64,000 nt of DNA from Acrasis kona. Its lineage: Eukaryota; Heterolobosea; Eutetramitea; Acrasida; Acrasidae. The stretch covers positions 87,966 to 151,965 of the forward strand of contig JAOPGA020000191.1 of assembly GCA_026419775.2 (NCBI GenBank). Direction: 5' to 3'. Shown one piece after another: positions 34,587 through 44,920 of the stretch (the stretch's first letter is position 1; every line of letters begins with the position of its first letter). The notes beneath the pieces are model-generated. The model saw nothing but the letters and a program-made list of their open reading frames with translations. It ran no database searches and was not told where the DNA came from. The position numbers and the translations under genes were made by a program.

Positions 34587-36160
34587 ATGGATTCACAAGA
34601 ACGTAGCAGTCAAATTGTTGATGACAATGTTGAGGAGTCGATTGTACTGGATGAGCACCTTCCACCTTGGATCGTTGATGTTTACGAATCACTTAGCGAA
34701 AACAACACCACTAATTACATTACTTTATCGGAAGTTTTGTCACGTTCAATAGATCCAGAAAGCCCTCGTTGGTTCATGATACCAGTGAAAAAACAAGAAT
34801 TTGGTGAAAGAATACGCGTGTGGTCTGCAATCAGAGATGTATGTCTAATCACTATTAACATCAATAAAAATCAGGAAATATATTCACATCTTAGAAAAGA
34901 TAATAAAGCTATGGACAAATCTAAAATCTCCAATGCTTCCGCATATCACAACGCAGCAGTGTTGAGCTTCTTTTTGAACGAATACGAAACATGCTTTCAA
35001 ATTATGGACAAACTCATAGATTCCGATATGAATGCCACACATCTTCGAGCAATTTGGTATGTGACATCTTCTTTAATCAACACATTCACATCAATAGTTA
35101 TTTTTATATCTGCACAAGCCAGTTTGAAAATGCCGCCGCTATTGTATGTCATTTACTGGATCGCACCAAAGTCGATTTTCAAGCACTATACCTTAGTAGC
35201 CAACTTTTAACAAAGTTTATGGAAACTCCTGATTCCGAAACACAATTATCCATAATTCCCATCGGAACATTAAAGGACTTTAGAAATGATTTATTAAATG
35301 TAATTTGCACACACAAACCGAAAAATAGGTTATACGCGCTTTATCAACAGCACTATGATGCTCAAGTTAACGATGCCGAATATACTGCTGAAGAGGCTAG
35401 AGAACAGTGTGTTGTTTACATCAAGATGATGTTAAATCAAAAAGAAAAAAACATAATTACAAAAACTACAAAATCAAAATTTCAAAAGATTATTTCTTTT
35501 TTGTTTTCTCTGCTTCCCTCCACTCAATTTATCTTTAAATTATCTGCCATTTTGATCTCGGTGTTGGGATTTGCTGCTGTGACTCGGAATTTGAGCTTTT
35601 ATTTTGCCAAGAAGAAGAGAGACCAGGAGCTGATGTTCTCATCAATACAAAACAGTTTTTACAATCAAAACAAAAATGCGTCATCCGATGTTCCTGCTGT
35701 TGGGTCTGATGATTTTGTGCTGAACAAGAAGGATTTGGAGTTTGTGTATCCCTCAAATCTAATCAAACAAAAATTAAGCCAAATCAGACCTCCAATTAGT
35801 CAGCCGTCTGATCCTTTCGATGATCAAGACGTTCCTCCTGTAAAAACTGATGATTATGAATATGTAAATAACTTGTATAATGAAATACAACAAATATCCT
35901 CTGAACAATCAGAACCTGTCAAGAAAATAAGAAAAGTCCCGAAAAAGAAGAACTTGGAAAACCAACTTGTTACCATAACATCTGGCGACGGTATAGTGTC
36001 GCAAGAGCAAGATGCATCAACACCCAATGTATTACCACCTACTGCAACAGATAACAAACCTAAAAAGAGCACAAACAAAACAAGAAAGAAAGCTGTAAAA
36101 AAGGTAACTACAAACGTTGGCTCTAACGTAAAAACATTTGGAAGTAAAGCAAGAAGGTGA
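34587..36160 (+). CDS. Helical repeat protein with C-terminal membrane anchor
   Basis: Exons 34587-35056 and 35098-36160 with a 41-nt intron, giving 510 aa. Residues about 90-290 look like TPR-type helical pairs (AYHNAAVLSFFLNEYETCF and FENAAAIVCHLLDR). A strong membrane helix at about 305-330 (FKLSAILISVLGFAAV) is followed by a 180-residue polar tail that becomes Lys-rich (KKNLENQL, KKSTNKTRKKAVKK). The pattern suggests a membrane-bound adaptor with both ends on the cytosolic side or a single-pass anchor. No family is recognised. It shares a 51-bp divergent promoter with the GH3 gene. Confidence 0.75.
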
Positions 36161-36750
36161 TTGTTAGATTTAAACTAATTTTGAAGGTATTAAAACAAAA
36201 TTATAAAGTCTCAACTAATATTCTCAACTCTGATATGGACAATGGTTACCTGCCATAGCCATCATCTCAAACACTGATAACTTATTTTGTATGTATTGAA
36301 CAGTTTAACTGCTTGTTCAACGTTTTTGAGTGGTGAAATAATCAACAAACCGACCGGATCTTTCATTCCAAAAGTGTCCGAACCGCCCCACCCAGCTTCT
36401 AATTTTTCCACTTTCTCTTAAAATCTCTTGTTTCAACAACGTGTTTATGTATGCTATTTAATCATGACGGTGGCATCGTTGGCATGTGAACCTTTCAAGG
36501 GACGAATTCCGAAGAGCGATAAAAAAAGCGTCTTGACTCAATTCGTACATGAGGCCGTAATTCGTATTATGATCTTATATAATATATCATTAATGGAGCA
36601 CTCAATGTACCGTAGAGATCTCTTTCATACCATCAAAATGGCAAGATTCAATTACAAGCGAAGTGATTCTATTTTGCTTTGATTGGAAAGCCCAAATCTA
36701 TTAATAAACACAATCTTTTTATAAAATCATATCAAAAATTGAAAATATAT
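36161..36750. other. Intergenic stretch of about 590 bp
   Basis: One ATG frame of 72 codons lies at 36464-36682 (begins MTVASLACEPFKGRIPKSDK). It has no recognised domain and could be a small gene or chance; I do not call it. Nothing else is visible apart from presumed control DNA of the PP2C gene. Confidence 0.35.
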
Positions 36751-37954
36751 ATGATGAACACCGTACGTAGTTTTATGTCGTCACAGAATATTTCCACGGC
36801 ATACCGTTCGATATTTAAAACCCAACCCCTACAAGGATATAAAACAAAATCAGGGAAAGACTTCGAGTCCGCGAGCAACAACCATGTACAGTATGGGTGT
36901 GCCTCTGTTAAAGGATATCGGCCAACAATGGAAGATGAATATAATGCCATCATTGAAGTGCCCAGTGAAGTACACAACACTTTTGACTACAAGCACGACA
37001 ATGCTCCCCTAATGTATTTCGCGGTCTACGACGGCCATGGTGGTTCAAGCGTTAGTAAAAAACTCTCAGAAGACTTGTACGTCCACATTATGACCGATGA
37101 AATTTCTAGGAGGAAAACCGAAAGTAATAGTGCCTGCTCACCCGGCTCAAGAACCAAATCATACCAATGGTTACAAGAAGATTCTTTTCTAAAGCAAAAA
37201 TTCATGTCATTTGATAAGCAGTTAAAATCTCATACAGCCTGTGGGAGCACAGCAGCAACCGTATTCGTGAGCAGAGATCCACTCAACAAATCATGGGAGG
37301 TCATATGCGCCAACACTGGTGATTCCAGTGCAGTCTTGTTCGACCAGGGTGTAACAATAAGCCTCAACAAAAGGCACGATGTAAATATCTTAACAGAAAA
37401 ACAAAGGGTGGTGAAGGCAAGTTGCGAAATTTACGACGACTATGTATTCTCGTCATGTGGGTATGTAAATATTTATTTTTACTCTTATTGATAGTTGCTT
37501 TAGGCAAATGTCGTTGGCGATGACAAGAGCATTTGGTGACTACTTGTTCAAAAACAACAGAGCTCAAAATGACGCCAACCAAGCCGTAATTGCGGAGCCA
37601 GACATTGTCCGCGTCATTCTACACGACGACTCAAAGAGGCAGGACCTAATCAAGAGAGAAAGTAAATTCGACAATATTGTCAAGACAGACAGTCAGAGCC
37701 CCTATACTTTTTTAGTTGTTGGTTGTGATGGTATCTGGGACGTTATGTCTTACCGCAGTGTCACAAAATATGTGAATGAGAAGCTGCTCCAACAGGATTC
37801 TGAAATACAGCAAGGGAAGAGGACGAGGCTGGACATTACTTCCATATGTAGGGACCTCACTAAGAAGTGTTATCATAGCAGAGACAACATCACAGTTATT
37901 ATTGCTCTTTTGAATAGAGGTAGTGATAATGTGGATAACATGGGTCCTGCATGA
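36751..37954 (+). CDS. PP2C-type Ser/Thr protein phosphatase
   Basis: Exons 36751-37460 and 37504-37954 with a 43-nt intron, giving 386 aa. All PP2C motifs are present: YRPTMEDEY, FAVYDGHGG, CGSTAATVF, CANTGDSSAVL, MTRAFGDYLF, LVVGCDGIWDVM and SRDNITVI, with the Asp residues that hold the two metal ions. A closer acceptor (GATAG, intron 34 nt) would also stay in frame and add three residues, Cys-Phe-Arg. Two poorly conserved inserts (near 135 and 300) lengthen the domain. It has about 45 residues ahead of the domain and no clear targeting signal. Confidence 0.93.
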
Positions 37955-38163
37955 TTTGTAGATTATTTGTATGATATATTTGTTCTTTTACTTTGTTACA
38001 TCTGGCTTATTCGGCCAAGTATAAAAAACGATTTTGTTATTCTAAAATCTTTCTTCACTGTCCCATCATCCTATGGTTGATTTCAAATTTAGAACGAGCT
38101 GGACTGTTGGATTGTTCGGTTGACAAGATAATGATGTTCTTATGACATTTGATTGTTCTGGCA

Positions 38164-39024
38164 ATGGAGGGGGTCTCTGCAAAGTTAAGGCTGAGGCTTG
38201 TCAACAGGCTTTCGATTATATTTCTTTTACCAGGTCTAATTGCACTTTTAGTTCTGGGTGCCATGATCATAATTACGATGATAATTGTATCAGTGCAGGA
38301 ATATAGATTTAAAAATTTTAATAATCTACAAAACACAACTTTTACTCAAGTACAAACTCAAAATGTCACCATCAATGGAACCCAAACAAGTGTTGATGTC
38401 TTAACAAATGTAACTGGACTAGTGTTTGTTCAGAATCCACATCAGAGCATTACAACAGCGGGAGGATTTGGAGGACTTTCAGTCTCATGGAAATGGTTCA
38501 TCTTATGCGACATAATATTTGTTGTAGTTTACATGTTTCATTTGGTTGCAATCGTTTGGGCAATTACACTTGCCCCCTCAAAGCATGGTTTAAATAGGGA
38601 AGGGGGGTATTCTGACTTTTATACACTAACATCAGAAACTTTGAGCTACTACCTAGTCTTTGTGGTAATATTACCGATTTTGATAATCTTGATTATGATT
38701 TTAATATTAGTAATACTTGTCGCTGTTTTTGCTCTCAAGGACGGTGGTGACTGTAAAATGGATTGCGGTGGCTGCTCAGACCTTAATAGATGCGTCAATG
38801 GAGTTTCTTGCAACTATCGCTGTTTTGATTGTGGATGTAACATTTTGGATAGCTGTTTTGCCTGTGTATATTGCTGTCTATTTTTCCAACGTGTTCCAAG
38901 GCGTACAACTGTGAGTGTCTCATCAAAAAGCCCTGAGATATTGTCCAGTGGCTCTCCACCTCCATACACAGCTCATCAAGAAACGAAAGCACCTCAAGTA
39001 ATCGAGACTGATTTGTATAAATAA
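38164..39024 (+). CDS. Four-helix membrane protein with Cys-dense segment
   Basis: Single exon, 286 aa from the first in-frame ATG. Hydrophobic helices lie near residues 20-45, 105-130 and 160-190, with an Asn/Thr-rich outer loop between the first two. Straight after the third comes a segment of about 45 residues with some fourteen cysteines (CKMDCGGC, CNYRCFDCGCNI, CVYCC). The tail is Ser/Pro-rich. The cysteines could be palmitoylated or bind metal. The family is not recognised. Confidence 0.75.
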   Translation: MEGVSAKLRLRLVNRLSIIFLLPGLIALLVLGAMIIITMIIVSVQEYRFKNFNNLQNTTFTQVQTQNVTINGTQTSVDVLTNVTGLVFVQNPHQSITTAGGFGGLSVSWKWFILCDIIFVVVYMFHLVAIVWAITLAPSKHGLNREGGYSDFYTLTSETLSYYLVFVVILPILIILIMILILVILVAVFALKDGGDCKMDCGGCSDLNRCVNGVSCNYRCFDCGCNILDSCFACVYCCLFFQRVPRRTTVSVSSKSPEILSSGSPPPYTAHQETKAPQVIETDLYK

Positions 39025-39162
39025 ATATCAATTTGTAATTTACGTTAAATTTATCATTCGCACAAATGTTGAGGATTTTTCTTCCAGTGGTAGGTAAACC
39101 TTAAGTCAACCCATTTACAATAGTTCATAAAGAACATACCGAACACATAGATCAACCAAACC

Positions 39163-41476
39163 ATGACGAGGATGAGGGACATTCCAAGCGAATTTGTTAT
39201 CAGACTATTTGGATCACCGGGTTGCGGTAAAACATCATTGATTGCCTCCTTGTTTGGTCTAAAAGATTTATCCGAGTTGGTTACCTAATTTTATCAACAA
39301 TTGAACTTTGTTTAGGGTTGGAGTAAAGCAAACGAATGAGATTACAATTGAAAACACTCAAGTATCATTGAGCTTTTATGACATGGACGGTAACCTATTA
39401 GCACATCTTTATTTTAATTTTTGTAGTCGGTACAGGTACAAAGGATGCAGATATTCTTGTTCTATGCTTCTCTGTTGAGAAGTACGCAAATTTCGGCACA
39501 CTCATGACACAAATGGTCGAAGCTCGTACTTTTGCGAAAAACAACGCAGCATGCGTACTTGTCGGCACAATGGTAAGTAATAAAATCATTCAAGATGATG
39601 ACTTTTGTTAAGGTTGACGTCAGAGAATCTACACCTCTAGTAGATCCTGTACTCTTGACAGATCAAGATGCGCTGCGCCAATCCATTGCAGCAAAGGCTT
39701 ATGTAGAAGTAAGCTCAACCACTAGAGATGGAATTGAGCAGTTAAGTGAAGAAGTGATTAGAATAATCAAGGAGAGGATGAGAGGATTTACGATACCCAT
39801 TCGATACAAGGTTGGCAACAAGCCAGCAACAAGGCCCGATAACATTGGTAACGACTTCGAAAAAATCATTGATGATGTATGTCCCATCATTTACTCCCAG
39901 TCAATCTTACATTTTCTAGAGGGAAAGTAGTGACGTCACATTATCCATCATTATCGATCCAGAGACTGGAGAAAAGTACAGCAAATACTGTCATAAACTA
40001 GTCCTTGCAGCCCGTAGCCCAGTTTTCAAAGCAATGTTTTACGGAGGCATCAGAAACAAGGAAAGCGAATTCATTTTGAACGAAAACATTAGAGACAAGA
40101 GAGTGCTTGACCAGTTCGTAACTTTTATCTACACAAACAGAGTTCCATTAGAAAAGGACGCAGAGGAAACCGTCATACCATTACTAGCAGTATGTAGCCA
40201 CATGATGTATATTGTCTAACCCCATAGTTGGCTGATGAATATGGAACCGTTCCCTTGAAGGAATCATGTGGTGCTTTTGCATTAGATAAGATCAACGAGA
40301 ACAATTGGCTTGACCTGTACGAAGTAGCAAAAATGTACAACGAACAATCACTAGTCAACGACTGCCTTTCGTTCGTCGCAGAGAACATTCAACCCATACT
40401 TTTAGACACCAGCAATTATCAAACGCTCAATCAAGAAACGCTCATTGACTTGCTTCAGAGAGATGACATTACCTGCAACGAAATTGATTTATTCAACATG
40501 GTTGTGGACTGGTACGAAAAGAACACTCAGAGACAACAAGATTCTGTATTCGAACAAAAGACTCCATCATCACACGTAGAGACGTCAGAGCCAGCCACTC
40601 CTACAAGTGCGTTATTGACGCCCACAAGTGCATTAACGACTCCAATGCCAATCGATCTACCAAAGGTCATGAGTCACATTAGGTAACGTGTGCCAATGAT
40701 GATTCATTTTAACATTTTACAGATGGGTTTTGATGGGACCACAAAAACTCATCATTGAGATCAAGAAGCATATTGGAAAATACTTAACCATGGAGGACTA
40801 CGAAGAAGCAATGGAATTCTTTGCTGTACCAAGACGCTTCACTGTACGTTTCATACTTTTAATTACTAAACCTCTCAGCAGGGGTCAAAGGAGACGAAAT
40901 TTAAATTCAGAAGAGTTCTGTGTCCGTTCGTATGGGATTGCAACTTTAATAATTTCACATTATCCAACGAGGATCGAACCATCACCAAACATGGAGCCAA
41001 CAATTGGGACTTGGTCGCATTCAGCAGCGTTGCCATGGAAAGTGGATTACATTATTGGCAGGTCAAGATTGATGTCATCAACTCTGATAAATCAGGAATG
41101 AGCATCGGATTGACTTCGGATCGTAATTTGCGCTCTGACAGTTATAATGTTGGTACTAGTTTAGGATGTGCTGGAAGTGTTTATGGTGCAACTAGCGTCA
41201 ATAGTAATAACGTCGACTACATGCTGATTGTGGCTGGTGATGTGATTGGATTCTTGGTAGATTTCATCAAGGATGAGGTTTGTGTTTTTTGTGTACTCTT
41301 TTGTTGACTGCTTGTGATAGATTAAAATCTTTAAGAATGGAAGAATAATGTTTACGGGTGTGCAGAGACCGAGCGACTTGAAGCAGATTTATGCCACAGT
41401 ATTCTTGTTCTATAACGGAGATCAAGTCAGTTTGGTGAACGAGTATCCCTTGAGCATGTTAAATTTGACTGTGTAA
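39163..41476 (+). CDS. RhoBTB-like GTPase fused to BTB, BACK and SPRY domains
   Basis: Nine exons (39163-39275, 39316-39389, 39427-39572, 39613-39876, 39920-40189, 40228-40682, 40723-40843, 40879-41277, 41321-41476), with introns of 35-43 nt, giving 665 aa. Residues 1-195 are a small GTPase: P-loop GSPGCGKTS, DMDG in place of the DxxG motif, GTMVD in place of N/TKxD, and SSTT for the last motif. A BTB domain (about 200-310), BACK region (about 330-475) and a SPRY domain (about 495-665: ESGLHYWQVKID, MSIGLTSD) follow. BTB proteins recruit cullin-3 and SPRY binds targets, so a GTP-controlled ubiquitin adaptor is likely. The exon-8 acceptor is a CAGCAG tandem. Confidence 0.9.
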
Positions 41477-41524
41477 TAAAATGTTGTAATGTTTTTTAAA
41501 AAGACTGGTTGTGATGGAAGTTGT

Positions 41525-43537
41525 TTAATTCATATTCTTAATATACATGTGCATTTCTCTACATCTCGCTTCTACTCCGTTCATTATCCGGAGCATCTTG
41601 TTCTTGTGGCTGGTAAGTAGTTCCAATATCTTGTAGAGCAGATTGTTCATTTCTCTCTTTTCTAATTCATGCTTTCTAACCAAGGCCTCAACCATTGCGC
41701 CAGCGCTCTCATAATCGCGTTCTGCATCACTTAGTGAGTTTCTTGTCGACTCAATCAAAGTCTTGATGTCTTCAATGTCTGATTCGACCTTTTCAATTTC
41801 ACACTCTAACTGCTGCAAGTCCTTTTTGTTCATATCCTTGTTGTTGATGTACGCGCTTTCTAATTTCTTATGTCTCTTGTCAAGTTCTAAAATTTCTTCG
41901 TTAATCATTTCTAGTGCTTCTGTTCCCTTATCAAGTTCTGTATCCAAGTCGTAAATAATCTTTTCATTAGCATTGAATTGATTTGTGAGTTTTTGGGTGG
42001 CAGAAGTGACGTCGTTGATGGAGAGACGCAAATTGATGCTGCTCTTTGTAAACGTACCGGCATTAACGTTACCAGGAATAACTCTTAATTCATGTTGGAA
42101 GGAGTCGACAGCCATCGCCTCATCATCATAAAGTTGACGCATGGAAGCTAGACGATTGTATTCTTTTGCATTTTTGTTTAGAGAGGCCAGCTCATTATTC
42201 AGATCCATCTCCTGTTCGTACAATTCTTTATGTAACCTGTCCAGTGTTGAGAGCAAGCTAATCTTTTCATTCTCAAGTTGTGTCAATTCTTGATTCATTC
42301 TCATGACATCTTCTGGTCTAATGTTTTGTTCCTGTATCTGTTTCTTCTGAGAGTCGCGTTCTCTGGTCAACCTCAACAATTCACTAGATGTACATTTTGC
42401 CTCCTGATCTCTCATACTCTTCTCGTGTTCCATTAGGGTGATTTGATTTTCATAATCCTCATGTGAACTTTTTAATGTTTGAATTTGTTTCAGTAATTCA
42501 ATTTTTTGGGTCTCCAACTCGCAGAGGTTTTGTTCTTGCTCCTTGTGTGATTGTATCTCTTCATCAACAATGATTTTTTCTTCTGTTAACCTTCTTACAA
42601 TCTGGACAACTTCGTCATTTTTCTGGGCAACATCTTTCCTCCACTTCATAACGACGTGATTGAACCCTGCGTCACCGTCGGACATCCAAGCCTGGAATGA
42701 GGACCTCAGAAATTCAAAGAAGATCGCTTCGCCAGGATTGGGATGGTTCCAGTTGTCATCGAAACTGTTATTCTCCAAAGCCATTTGAATGTGCTTCGAT
42801 TCAAGTTGCGATTTAATAGATGAGTACTTTAAGAGTTCTGTAAACCAGCACAATGTTGACAAAATGTGTGGCCAACTCTGATGGCCAGAAAGTCGCTTCT
42901 TATCAGGTACGTTATGGTATTTTAAATACGTGAAGAACTGTATGACCATGTCTTCGTCAAATCCTCTATTGTCGGCTTTCAATTTATTGAGTTTTTCAAT
43001 TTGCTTCTTCACTTCAGGCAGGTGGGCAGATTTCTGAAGCTTGGCGAGTTCATCTTTCTTTTGAAGTGGCGACATGACATATACATCATAAAGTGGATCT
43101 ATTAAACCAATGAGGAACCTCATGATGCTAGAGATGTCCTTTGTGCTTGGAACAATCATAAGTTGTTGGGTGGTTATCGTAGAGGGATAATTATTTTCCA
43201 TCAAATATGATACTAGAGTCTTGACTAAACCCTTTTGTTGCTCCTTATCGCTCAAATTACGAACTTCTTTTTTGAATGAAGTATTTTGGTTAGGCATGAA
43301 GCTCATTCTACGACTGTTTGCACTTGTGTTTAAGGATGAATTTGGGTTTATCGAAAATCTTGGTGTTATGGGTGGTTGCATCATCTGCTTTGGTAGTCCG
43401 GTTGTTATTTGTTTTGGGGCTATACTCATACGCTGGTTGACATTCTTCTTGAGTATTCCGCTTGGCTGGTATCCATTTCTCACATTCAACTCTGATTCAC
43501 TCAAGGTAGTAAGTGTTCTACGTGACACTTCTGCCAT
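41525..43537 (-). CDS. NDC80: NDC80/HEC1 kinetochore protein
   Basis: Single exon, 670 aa. A basic, disordered tail (1-95) rich in Ser, Thr and Lys is followed by the calponin-homology domain (about 105-270: FFTYLKYHNVPDKKRLSG, WPHILSTLCWFTELL). A long coiled coil to the end is broken by a loop-like region near 470. NDC80 is the outer-kinetochore subunit that binds microtubules; the basic tail is normally controlled by Aurora B. All parts needed for that role appear present. It converges on the GTPase-BTB-SPRY gene with 48 bp between stops. Confidence 0.95.
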   Translation of the reverse strand: MAEVSRRTLTTLSESELNVRNGYQPSGILKKNVNQRMSIAPKQITTGLPKQMMQPPITPRFSINPNSSLNTSANSRRMSFMPNQNTSFKKEVRNLSDKEQQKGLVKTLVSYLMENNYPSTITTQQLMIVPSTKDISSIMRFLIGLIDPLYDVYVMSPLQKKDELAKLQKSAHLPEVKKQIEKLNKLKADNRGFDEDMVIQFFTYLKYHNVPDKKRLSGHQSWPHILSTLCWFTELLKYSSIKSQLESKHIQMALENNSFDDNWNHPNPGEAIFFEFLRSSFQAWMSDGDAGFNHVVMKWRKDVAQKNDEVVQIVRRLTEEKIIVDEEIQSHKEQEQNLCELETQKIELLKQIQTLKSSHEDYENQITLMEHEKSMRDQEAKCTSSELLRLTRERDSQKKQIQEQNIRPEDVMRMNQELTQLENEKISLLSTLDRLHKELYEQEMDLNNELASLNKNAKEYNRLASMRQLYDDEAMAVDSFQHELRVIPGNVNAGTFTKSSINLRLSINDVTSATQKLTNQFNANEKIIYDLDTELDKGTEALEMINEEILELDKRHKKLESAYINNKDMNKKDLQQLECEIEKVESDIEDIKTLIESTRNSLSDAERDYESAGAMVEALVRKHELEKREMNNLLYKILELLTSHKNKMLRIMNGVEARCREMHMYIKNMN

Positions 43538-43798
43538 TTTTAAATATTAGTTAACGTTAATTTTCGGCGCAAATTCTGTCAACCGATTTTAAAAGTTCAA
43601 GTTTAAAGGAAATTTTTTAGTTAACTTCAACTTTTTTCAGAGTGTAGTGCCTGTGTTCGTTGTGGGTAGTTTGAGGTACTAGAAAGCCCTTTTAGCATAG
43701 CAAGCTATTGCACTTAGTGATTGATGGAGGAAGATAGAGTGGTCATACCATCAAACAAAATCAAAGGTACATAAAACCAATCCATTTATTATTTTCAG

Positions 43799-44803
43799 TT
43801 AAAGTAGGTACGCCGTGGCGAATACCAGCATAAGCGGAACGAATATACTCAAAACACTTGTGGCAATGTATGATGCGTCTGATGGAATACTTCTAGCGTC
43901 GTTTGCTCCACTCTGAGAATGACCTCTGTTAGAAGAAGCAACCAATTGGTTTGTATTTTGTTGCTCCGAAGTTAGTTTAACAACAACGTCTGGTGATTGA
44001 CAAACTTCTCTCGTGGGGTTATAGCACGCCATCCCACAAAGTTCTGAGTCCACCTTGCATGTGATGAACATGTCATTTGTATTTAAACATTTGTGGAATC
44101 TAGGATTGTAGCAAGCACCTCCACAAATTTGATTGTCTGTGTGACAGGCAACCTCACTTCCGAATGCAGTGTTCACACAAGTGTTGTATGTAGGGTCATA
44201 GCAATGCTCGTTACAAATCTTGTTTCCCGAGTTACAAATTATTTTTCTGTCACTTGGGGTGGTCAAACATGTATGGAAGGCAGGATTGTAGCAGGCGTCG
44301 CCGCACATCTGATCTCCCTTGTTACATAATAGTGGTTTTTGTTTAGTATCGTGTAGACATGACTGGTATTCGGGATTGTAGCAAAACTCTCCGCATACGG
44401 AATCATTGGCATTGCAAGGAATGTCTGTTCCAGATGCCGTCACTAGGCACGAGTGCACGGCAGGGTTATAGCACCACTTGTCAGCACAAGTCTTGTCTCC
44501 AATGTTGCAGGATAGTTCGTGTCCGTTTGATAGTTGATTGCAACTGTAGACCTTTGGATCATAGCACAGAGCTCCATATTGTTGGTCTCTGCAAACCTTG
44601 TCGCCTGCTTTACAAATAATGCTAAATTGATCGTTGACCATGTGACAGGTGTGTGCTGATGGCGTGTAACAGACGGATCCGTATCTGTAATCAGGACAGC
44701 AACTATCTCCATCGTTGCACTGTGGATTGCATCGAATAACAGCGTGACTTCTTGCCACACAACACACAATTGACAGCACAATAAATGCCAAGCAGTTTCT
44801 CAT
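43799..44803 (-). CDS. Secreted Cys-rich repeat protein, probably GPI-anchored
   Basis: Single exon, 334 aa from the first in-frame ATG. A signal peptide (RNCLAFIVLSIVCCVARS) is followed by eight tandem units of about 31 residues, each with a core like C-x-x-G-D-x-x-C-x-x-x-CYNP-x-x-H-x-C. CYTP or CYDP replaces CYNP in three of them. A Ser/Gln/Asn-rich spacer and a hydrophobic C-terminal helix (SVLSIFVPLMLVFATAYLL) with no basic end suggest a GPI signal. Each unit should fold through disulfides. A cell-surface binding or adhesion role is likely; no family name is certain. Confidence 0.82.
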   Translation of the reverse strand: MRNCLAFIVLSIVCCVARSHAVIRCNPQCNDGDSCCPDYRYGSVCYTPSAHTCHMVNDQFSIICKAGDKVCRDQQYGALCYDPKVYSCNQLSNGHELSCNIGDKTCADKWCYNPAVHSCLVTASGTDIPCNANDSVCGEFCYNPEYQSCLHDTKQKPLLCNKGDQMCGDACYNPAFHTCLTTPSDRKIICNSGNKICNEHCYDPTYNTCVNTAFGSEVACHTDNQICGGACYNPRFHKCLNTNDMFITCKVDSELCGMACYNPTREVCQSPDVVVKLTSEQQNTNQLVASSNRGHSQSGANDARSIPSDASYIATSVLSIFVPLMLVFATAYLL

Positions 44804-44920
44804 TTTATTATTGTTTATATTGTTACATTTCAAAATCTTTTTTTATAGCACAAAAAAGTAAGAGTAGGTAATAAACCGTTTCGTACAAAAATCACAAAAA
44901 CTCTAATCAAGCCCTAACTG

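Noticed and set aside
36464-36682. 72-codon ATG frame
   Set aside because: No domain, no conservation visible, and it may be leader sequence of the PP2C gene; left as a note in the intergenic entry.
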